In this document: piece by piece, positions 6,741-11,034 of the stretch
How positions within the stretch are numbered: the first letter of the stretch is position 1
How the letters are laid out: each line of letters opens with the position of its first letter
Origin: Paracoccaceae bacterium
GTDB lineage: Bacteria; Pseudomonadota; Alphaproteobacteria; Rhodobacterales; Rhodobacteraceae
NCBI GenBank assembly: GCA_016764835.1
Contig: JAESRD010000366.1
Coordinates: forward strand, 1 to 11,034
DNA: 11,034 nucleotides
Reading direction: 5' to 3'
Notes under the pieces: generated by a model
Seen by the model: the letters and a program-made list of their open reading frames with translations, nothing else
What the model was told of the DNA's origin: nothing
Database searches by the model: none
Translations under genes and position numbers: made by a program

Positions 6741-7640
6741 TCAATCCCTCTCATTCTCATAGTAGACCCAGTATTTTGAGGTGAAGAAAGAGATGGCGGT
6801 AAAGATACTGATGATAACCAGCAAGACCCAGGCAAGCGCCGAGGCATAGCCCATTCTGAAGAATTTAAATGCCTCATTGAACAGGTAGATGGTGAAGAAC
6901 AGCAGCGAGTCCGCCGGCGCGCCATTACCGTTTGAGATGATAAAGGCGCTGGAGAGGGTTTTGAACGACTCGATTGTTTGCAAGATCAGGTTGAAGAACA
7001 CGACAGGTGCCAGAAGTGGCAATGTTATTGCAAAGAACTGGCGTTTCTTTGAGGCGCCATCTATCTCGGCCGCTTCATAATACTCAGATGATATCCCGCG
7101 CAAACCGGCCAAAAAGATCAACATTGGTGAGCCAAATTGCCACATAGCCAATATGACCAACGTGTAAAGCGATGTTTTCGGATTCGCGATCCAGTTTGGT
7201 CCTTCAATCCCAAAGTAGAGCAATATGGTGTTAACCACGCCGCTATGGTCAAAAATATTGCGCCACAAGATTGCAATGGCAATAGAAGCGCCAAGCAAAG
7301 AGGGCAGGTAGTATATTGCGCGGTAAATGCCAATATTGCGAATGCCTTTGTCGAGCACCATCGCGATCATCAAAGCAAACACCAGTTTCGCCGGTACGGA
7401 GAGCACCACGTAAGTCAGTGTCACTTGGAGAGATTTTACAAACCTCGCGTCGCGGGTGAATAGATATTCATATTGTGCCAGCCCAACCCATCTTGGGTCG
7501 CTGACCATGTCATATTTTGTGAACGACAGAAAAAGAGAGACAAGGATCGGCCCCAAGGCGAGGCAGAAGAAGCCAATCAGCCAAGGCAAAAGGAAAACAT
7601 ATGCCGGTCTGTTTTTAGAGTTAAATGCTGATTTTTTCAT
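6741..7640 (-). CDS. ABC sugar transporter permease, MalF/UgpA-like (CUT1)
   Basis: First membrane subunit of the sugar ABC importer, 299 residues, the short MalF type (UgpA/LacF size) without the large periplasmic insertion of enteric MalF. Six hydrophobic segments are visible, beginning YVFLLPWLIGFFCLALGPI near residues 14-32. The EAA loop at 189-208 reads EAAEIDG, nine residues, then ITLP, a full match to EAA-x3-G-x9-I-x-LP, so ATPase docking should be intact. The ATG is preceded by a modest AGG site 4 bases away. A strong hairpin separates it from the binding-protein gene upstream. Two untranslated bases separate its TGA from the next permease's ATG, so the two permeases are probably translated at matched levels. 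Confidence 0.95.
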   Translation of the reverse strand: MKKSAFNSKNRPAYVFLLPWLIGFFCLALGPILVSLFLSFTKYDMVSDPRWVGLAQYEYLFTRDARFVKSLQVTLTYVVLSVPAKLVFALMIAMVLDKGIRNIGIYRAIYYLPSLLGASIAIAILWRNIFDHSGVVNTILLYFGIEGPNWIANPKTSLYTLVILAMWQFGSPMLIFLAGLRGISSEYYEAAEIDGASKKRQFFAITLPLLAPVVFFNLILQTIESFKTLSSAFIISNGNGAPADSLLFFTIYLFNEAFKFFRMGYASALAWVLLVIISIFTAISFFTSKYWVYYENERD

Positions 7641-7666
7641 CGTGCCTGCTTCGCGTTAAACGATTG

Positions 7667-7698
7667 TGGCTCTGCCAAGCGCGTGCCCGGCAGAGCCA
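7667..7698 (-). promoter_or_regulatory. Intercistronic hairpin between the sugar-binding protein gene and the permeases
   Basis: A perfect 10-bp inverted repeat, TGGCTCTGCC (7667-7676) and GGCAGAGCCA (7689-7698), encloses a 12-base loop that can itself pair partly (GC with GC). On the transcribed strand it starts 11 bases after the binding-protein stop and is not followed by a U-run. It is more likely an mRNA-stabilising or partial-termination element than a full terminator, and would raise binding protein over permease. Confidence 0.65.
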
Positions 7699-7709
7699 AT
7701 TTTATACGC

Positions 7710-9008
7710 TTATTGCGCGCGGAACAGAATGTTTTCTGCTTCGGTGATATAGGCATTTGCCCCATCTTCGATGGAAACATTGCCCAGAACAACGTTCGTC
7801 GCAATCCGCTCAAACGCATCTTGAACTTCGCCCGCACCTTTTGGTGGTGGCTCAGGCAGCTCGCCAACATGGTCTTGAATGGCGGTAAAGTAATCCACCG
7901 AAACCTTCTCAGCAGGCGAGAAGTTTGGCTCCAGAGCCGCACGAACCGTTGGCGAGGCAGGAATGCCGCGCTCAAGACCCAAGATCGCAGTGGCCGCGGG
8001 GTCGTTGACCCAATCGTTCATATAGGTCGTTGCCAGCTCGGGATTAACCGAGTCGCGTGTCAGCGCCATAAACATGGACGGCTTGATAAACTGCCCAGCT
8101 TCGCCACCGACTTTATGCGCGTGCATTGCCGCGCCAACAATGTCTTGCGACAGCGACTGTACGCCAACAATCTGGTTGGACCACATGTAGGACATCGCGG
8201 TTTTCTGCGTGACAAGCCCGGCATCCGCCATGCTCGAGCCAAGCAGGCCAACGGTGACATCAGCCGATGGGCAAGCGCCCGAATCGCGCATTTCTTTCCA
8301 GAATTCCCAGAACGAGATCAGATCTTCGGCCGTGCCGTTGACTTGGTCGCCATTATAGAAGTTGCGGCCATTTTGGCGTGACCATAGTTCCCAGCTTACG
8401 GCCTGAAGCGATACGTCATCTGTACCGAACACACCGTCTGGTGTTGATGCCGAAATCGCTTTGCCGACGCGCATCAGATCATCATGGGTCCAGTTGATCG
8501 GGTCAAACTCGGCATCTGCGCCAGCTTCTTCAACCATGCGGGTGTTGAAGATACAGACCTGCGAGTTGGAGCCAATGTTCAGCGCATATAGCTTGCCGTC
8601 TACCATGCCGCCTGCAAGGGCGCTGGCGTCAAAGTCATCAAGATGCAGCGTGCTGCCAAAATAGTCATCCAGCGGCAACAGCGCGCCACGGCGGACATAT
8701 TCGAACAAATAGCGGTAATCCATCTGCACCAGATCGGCCATGTTGCCGCCAGCGGTTTGAGTTGCCATCTTGGTCCAGTAATCGCCCCAGCCAACAGTTT
8801 CGCCAACAACTTCGGCGCCGCTATGATTGGCTTCAAACAGATCAATAACATTAAATGTGCGCTCATCGCGCGAAGGGTTGCCCCACCAGAAATGGCGGAT
8901 GCGCATTTCTTGTGCAAAAGCGGTTGTACCCATTAGCGAAGCGGCGGCAACAGAACCTGTTGTCGCAGCGGCAGTTTTCATAAAACTCCGACGGTTAATT
9001 TTTGTCAC
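7710..9008 (-). CDS. ABC transporter extracellular sugar-binding protein, Tat-exported
   Basis: Periplasmic receptor of the CUT1 ABC importer, 432 residues, the usual size for SBP_bac_1-type proteins. The N-terminus carries a Tat signal: INRRSFMK around residues 4-11 (twin Arg 6-7), a weakly hydrophobic Ala/Thr-rich core, and an AFA cleavage site before Gln33. The mature protein opens MRIRHFWWGNPSRDERTF and contains a DYRYLFEYVRRGALLPLDD stretch, typical of sugar-binding proteins where the ligand is stacked by aromatic residues. The start is GTG 9008-9006, supported by GGGAGGA 5 bases upstream and by the complete signal peptide. It is the first gene of the operon, downstream of a 330-base control region. 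Export through Tat suggests folding, perhaps with a ligand or metal, before translocation. The sugar is unknown. Confidence 0.95.
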   Translation of the reverse strand: MTKINRRSFMKTAAATTGSVAAASLMGTTAFAQEMRIRHFWWGNPSRDERTFNVIDLFEANHSGAEVVGETVGWGDYWTKMATQTAGGNMADLVQMDYRYLFEYVRRGALLPLDDYFGSTLHLDDFDASALAGGMVDGKLYALNIGSNSQVCIFNTRMVEEAGADAEFDPINWTHDDLMRVGKAISASTPDGVFGTDDVSLQAVSWELWSRQNGRNFYNGDQVNGTAEDLISFWEFWKEMRDSGACPSADVTVGLLGSSMADAGLVTQKTAMSYMWSNQIVGVQSLSQDIVGAAMHAHKVGGEAGQFIKPSMFMALTRDSVNPELATTYMNDWVNDPAATAILGLERGIPASPTVRAALEPNFSPAEKVSVDYFTAIQDHVGELPEPPPKGAGEVQDAFERIATNVVLGNVSIEDGANAYITEAENILFRAQ

Positions 9009-9013
9009 TTTAT

Positions 9014-9020
9014 TCCTCCC
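9014..9020 (-). promoter_or_regulatory. Ribosome binding site of the sugar-binding protein gene
   Basis: GGGAGGA on the - strand, 5 bases before the GTG start. It is the main reason to prefer GTG 9008 over any later ATG, since later starts would destroy the Tat signal. Confidence 0.75.
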
Positions 9021-9056
9021 AGAATAATTTGTTGGCTTATCTCTGTATTTTTTTCC

Positions 9057-9072
9057 AGCCTGCGGTCAGGCT
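9057..9072. promoter_or_regulatory. Palindrome overlapping the -10 region of the ABC operon
   Basis: AGCCTG-CGGT-CAGGCT is a perfect 6-bp inverted repeat with a four-base centre. It lies at the predicted -10/start region, 48-64 bases upstream of the binding-protein start. Its place suits an operator for a sugar-responsive repressor such as a LacI- or GntR-type protein, or a hairpin early in the leader. No matching regulator gene is in the window. Confidence 0.4.
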
Positions 9073-9097
9073 AGGTTGAACACTCAAAAAATGTCAA
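9068..9097 (-). promoter_or_regulatory. Candidate promoter of the sugar ABC operon
   Basis: A perfect -35 box TTGACA (9097-9092) is followed after 17-18 bases by a poor -10 (CTAGCC or TAGCCT, 9074-9068). The leader to the GTG start would be about 50-55 bases. The weak -10 may mean an activator is needed, or that the true promoter lies elsewhere in 9100-9340. A small inverted repeat TTGA-acac-TCAA (9076-9087) sits in the spacer. Confidence 0.4.
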
Positions 9098-9137
9098 CTG
9101 TTTCCAGATCGCTTTGCGGCGCAATAATGTTTTGAAC

Positions 9138-9156
9138 TGGCGCAGAGATGGCGCAG
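9138..9156. repeat. Pair of 8-bp direct repeats one helical turn apart
   Basis: TGGCGCAG occurs at 9138-9145 and again at 9149-9156, 11 bases start to start, so both copies would face the same side of the DNA. They lie about 40 bases upstream of the candidate -35 box of the ABC operon, where an activator could bind. This may be chance for an 8-mer pair. Confidence 0.3.
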
Positions 9157-9340
9157 CGGCCTGCACCTGCTAAGAAATGTGAGAATTTTACACAGAGAAA
9201 TTATTTCCAACCAATAGCCAAAAAATATGGCATGACCTCGGGTCGCTCAATTTACCGAATCAAACATAGACGATAGTTATTCGCTCGACATATCTCCAAT
9301 AGGTTTTGTTCTACTTTATATAATTGTCCAACATATCTGC
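9157..9340. other. AT-richer non-coding stretch upstream of the ABC operon
   Basis: No gene is visible. The stretch is noticeably richer in A and T than its flanks, with A/T runs around 9180-9230 and 9295-9325. It separates the ABC operon's control region from the decayed + strand sequence. It could hold extra promoter elements; I see no repeat, tRNA or att-like site in it. Confidence 0.5.
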
Positions 9341-9721
9341 CAATCCTAATAGGGAACGGCGCGGAAATCCTTGCCTATTTTGATGGCGACGACACTGGCT
9401 ATCGGTCCAAAAATATCGGCCCATGATACGCTGAAAATGGTGCCTTTGTTGCGGCTGCGCGGGACGACAGCAGGCGACAAGTAACCCGGCACAAGAGCGG
9501 CTCATTTGCACTGGCATATTGATGCTCTGGTCAGCCCGGGTGGGCGGTTGGCTGCCTATGAAATTGAGGCGTTTAACACCGACAATATTTTCGTCGGTGG
9601 GGCGCTCGTCTATTTGCACAGCTTAACGCCAGCGTCGCGGTATCCTGCTAGCGGCGCCGCTCCAAATCCACCCCAAAATCTCGACCAGCATTTACTGGCG
9701 CAAGCTGCGTCAATTTTATAA
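9340..9721 (+). pseudogene. Decayed gene, possibly a DUF123/GIY-YIG-like nuclease
   Basis: Two reading frames carry protein-like text that joins into one broken frame. The first (from about 9349) gives ILAYFDGDD, then NIGP, a TGA at 9424-9426, and YAENGAFVAAARDD leading to RRQVTRH. The second (from about 9491) gives HLHWHIDAL, LAAYEIEAF and VGGALVYLHSL, ending in TAA at 9719-9721. Together they resemble the DUF123 order: an N-terminal strand, xYVYVGSA-like segment, RVxRH, then HWHIDYL, then a C-terminal helix. About 125 residues fits that family. At least one stop and one frameshift (about 9470-9500) make it non-functional as read. The family call is from memory of motif order and could be wrong; that the segment is decayed coding sequence is surer. 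Confidence 0.4.
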
Positions 9722-9743
9722 GATCCGGTTTGGCGGCTAGTAT

Positions 9744-10352
9744 TTGGGGGCGCCTCTTCAAGTCGAAGCGCTGCAGTTTCTTGGCGTTGATAGCGGTCTA
9801 AGAGATGCGACGAGCCAAATGCTCAGCCCCATAACATTTACCTATGACGTATTGGTCCAGAGCGACGATGAGGTCCGCATGCCGGGGTGGGCCAGGGGGC
9901 TGTCTGCGGCGCAGTGGACTCCTACGCTTAGGTGGCTGCCAATGGCCTGAATTTATCGCTCGACCTCTTGGCTCCTTTGGCTGCAAGCAATGTTGTCGCG
10001 CTTCAAAGCGCAACGCCCGAAAGCCACCGTCGAGCCTTATGGCAGATGGCCGCAAGTCATCGGCAGGCCCGTCTTAATCCGCGACCATGCTGAAAGTCCG
10101 GTGACGGTGCCGCTGGGCTACTTTATACTCAAATCCATGCGGCCCGGGCTGCCGTATCGCTCGGGGCGTAGAGCAACGGTGACGCTGGTCGCGCAGCGCT
10201 GGCGGACAGAGCCAAGAAGCAATGATAGCGCTGCGCTGATTAGCCAAGAGGCTGTGCTTAGTGGGTTTGAAGGCTAGGCGCGCGGCGGCATCGCCGTCCA
10301 TTATGTGTTCGAGACATTCATGGATGGCGATGCCAAAGCCTCTGTCAATTAA
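9744..10352 (+). pseudogene. Decayed coding sequence, product not recognised
   Basis: One frame carries coding-like sequence from about 9744 to a TAA at 10350-10352, interrupted by TGA 9948-9950 and TAG 10275-10277. The last part is most convincing: RPVLIRDHAESPVTVPLGYF, GRRATVTLVAQRW, AALISQEAVLSGFEG, the TAG, then ARGGIAVHYVFETFMDGD in the same frame directly after it, as if one sense codon had mutated. Between about 9930 and 10085 a different frame reads more naturally (NGLNLSLDLLAPLAAS, then HRRALWQMAASH), which implies frameshifts. No start with a ribosome binding site is seen. I do not recognise the family. A rapidly evolving non-coding stretch is the alternative. Confidence 0.4.
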
Positions 10353-10389
10353 TGATGCACAAGGGCGCGTTTCTGCGGCTGCACAGCAC

Positions 10390-11034
10390 CTAGTAGATGT
10401 CAGACAGAACGGCATTAACCTGCCGCGCTTCAGCGCCAGAACACGGGTTCTTGGTGCCGTCCAAAAGGTATGAAACCACCCGCTCAATAAAGGGCTGATG
10501 CATATGTTCTGGGTCGGCGATCTCGATCAGCTCATTGCGGCCATCTGCCCTGCGCAAGCGCAGCGGTGAGTGGGCGAAGAAGCTCATGCTGATCGATCCT
10601 TTGTCGCCCAAAACTGTGACTTCTTCACGGTCTTGCCCCAGCGCATATGCGCATGTTGCAACTGTCGCAACCTCGCCAAAAAGTCCGGTGAAGGCGACAA
10701 AATCCTCGGCGGCATAGCCCTCGGCCTGCCGGGCAGTTATGCCGCGGATCCTGCTAGGTTTACCAAAGGTGTAGCCCAGCCAATCTATAGTATGTGACTG
10801 TGTATCAAAGAAAATACCACCGCCAGACAGTGTCGGATTTACGCGCCAATCATCCTGAGGTCGCGCCGTATGTGCCCTGTAATCGGTGATCTGGACCAGC
10901 CTTGGCTGACCAACAGCGCCACCGGCGATCAGCGACCGCATCTTCTCAAAGCGCGGCAAGGCCCGGCGATAATAGGCGATGATCAGTGGCTGTTCAGCGG
11001 CCGCTGCATCTGCGATCATCTGGTCGCATTCGGC
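10390..11034 (-). CDS. Gfo/Idh/MocA family oxidoreductase, C-terminal part (5' end outside window)
   Basis: The frame is open from the right edge to the stop at 10392-10390, about 214 residues; an internal ATG at 11019 is not the real start because the frame continues upstream as AECDQ. This is the substrate-binding half of a sugar or polyol dehydrogenase. The segment IIAYYRRALPRFEKMR is the usual start of the second domain, just after where the EKP motif would be. GGGIFFDTQSHTIDWLG carries the full catalytic D-x3-H-x2-D pattern, and GSISMSFF and HQPFIERVV are typical later blocks, with the common C-terminal EARQVNAVL helix. The Rossmann domain lies outside the window. It is co-directional with the ABC operon but about 1.4 kb upstream, with decayed sequence between, so co-transcription is doubtful. 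It differs clearly from the other Gfo/Idh protein here and is not a recent duplicate. Confidence 0.9.
   Translation of the reverse strand, partial: AECDQMIADAAAAEQPLIIAYYRRALPRFEKMRSLIAGGAVGQPRLVQITDYRAHTARPQDDWRVNPTLSGGGIFFDTQSHTIDWLGYTFGKPSRIRGITARQAEGYAAEDFVAFTGLFGEVATVATCAYALGQDREEVTVLGDKGSISMSFFAHSPLRLRRADGRNELIEIADPEHMHQPFIERVVSYLLDGTKNPCSGAEARQVNAVLSDIY

Noticed and set aside
7667..7705. Possible rho-independent terminator read on the + strand (stem followed by ATTTTATA)
   Set aside because: The T-rich run follows the stem only on the + strand, and no + strand gene is transcribed toward it, so the intercistronic - strand reading is preferred.
7683..8381. 232-residue open frame on the + strand
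   Set aside because: It lies wholly antisense to the well-supported sugar-binding protein gene, has shadow-like composition rich in Arg, His and Asn, and lacks recognisable motifs or a ribosome binding site.
9300..10390. Insertion sequence or transposase remnant in the decayed segment
   Set aside because: I see no DDE-like or other transposase motifs, no terminal inverted repeats and no target duplications; the pieces read as ordinary decayed genes.
10074..10487. 137-residue open frame on the - strand
   Set aside because: It overlaps the end of the second Gfo/Idh gene in another frame and is antisense to the decayed + strand segment. Its composition (Arg, Cys, Trp, His) is not protein-like and no start site supports it.
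1..11034. CRISPR array, tRNA/rRNA genes, riboswitches or a defence cluster
   Set aside because: No regularly spaced repeats, tRNA-like cloverleaf sequence, rRNA-like sequence or defence-type domains were noticed on reading both strands.

Overview
The window looks like chromosomal DNA of an alphaproteobacterium, most likely of the Rhodobacterales/Roseobacter type. This rests on a HemY-type TPR protein with a C-terminal CxxC zinc ribbon, a Bug-type tripartite tricarboxylate transporter (TTT) operon, a CUT1 sugar ABC operon with Gfo/Idh dehydrogenases, moderately GC-rich coding sequence and frequent GTG starts. The taxon is an inference from gene content, not from a marker gene.

Layout. (1) Positions 1-935, + strand: the C-terminal part of hemY, cut by the left edge. 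(2) Positions 932-4642, all on the - strand: an operon tctC-tctB-tctA-tetR, a periplasmic binding protein, small and large membrane subunits, and a TetR-family regulator as last gene. A good sigma70-like promoter lies just upstream of tctC, and a 16-bp near-perfect palindrome covers the predicted transcription start, so the last gene probably represses its own operon. tetR and hemY converge with overlapping stop codons. (3) Positions 4742-9008, all on the - strand: a sugar-type ABC operon, Tat-exported binding protein, two permeases and a Gfo/Idh/MocA oxidoreductase. No ATPase gene is in the window. (4) Positions 9009-9340: the control region of the ABC operon, with a candidate promoter, a palindrome and a pair of 8-bp direct repeats. 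(5) About 9340-10352, + strand: decayed coding sequence, with pieces of reading frame broken by stops and frameshifts. The first piece resembles a DUF123/GIY-YIG-like nuclease; the second is not recognised. (6) Positions 10390-11034, - strand: the C-terminal part of a second Gfo/Idh/MocA oxidoreductase that runs off the right edge.

How it fits together. The two transport operons share a design: the binding-protein gene comes first and is followed by a stable intercistronic RNA hairpin before the membrane subunits. That arrangement is commonly used to keep binding protein in excess. The ABC system probably brings in a sugar or sugar derivative that the linked NAD(P)-dependent dehydrogenase(s) oxidise. 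The TTT system probably imports a carboxylate, whose presence would be sensed by the TetR protein. The substrates cannot be read from the sequence. I found no CRISPR array, RNA gene, insertion sequence or clearly new multi-gene system. The most interesting points are the operator over the tct start site, the paired hairpins, the ABC operon without ATPase and the decayed segment.
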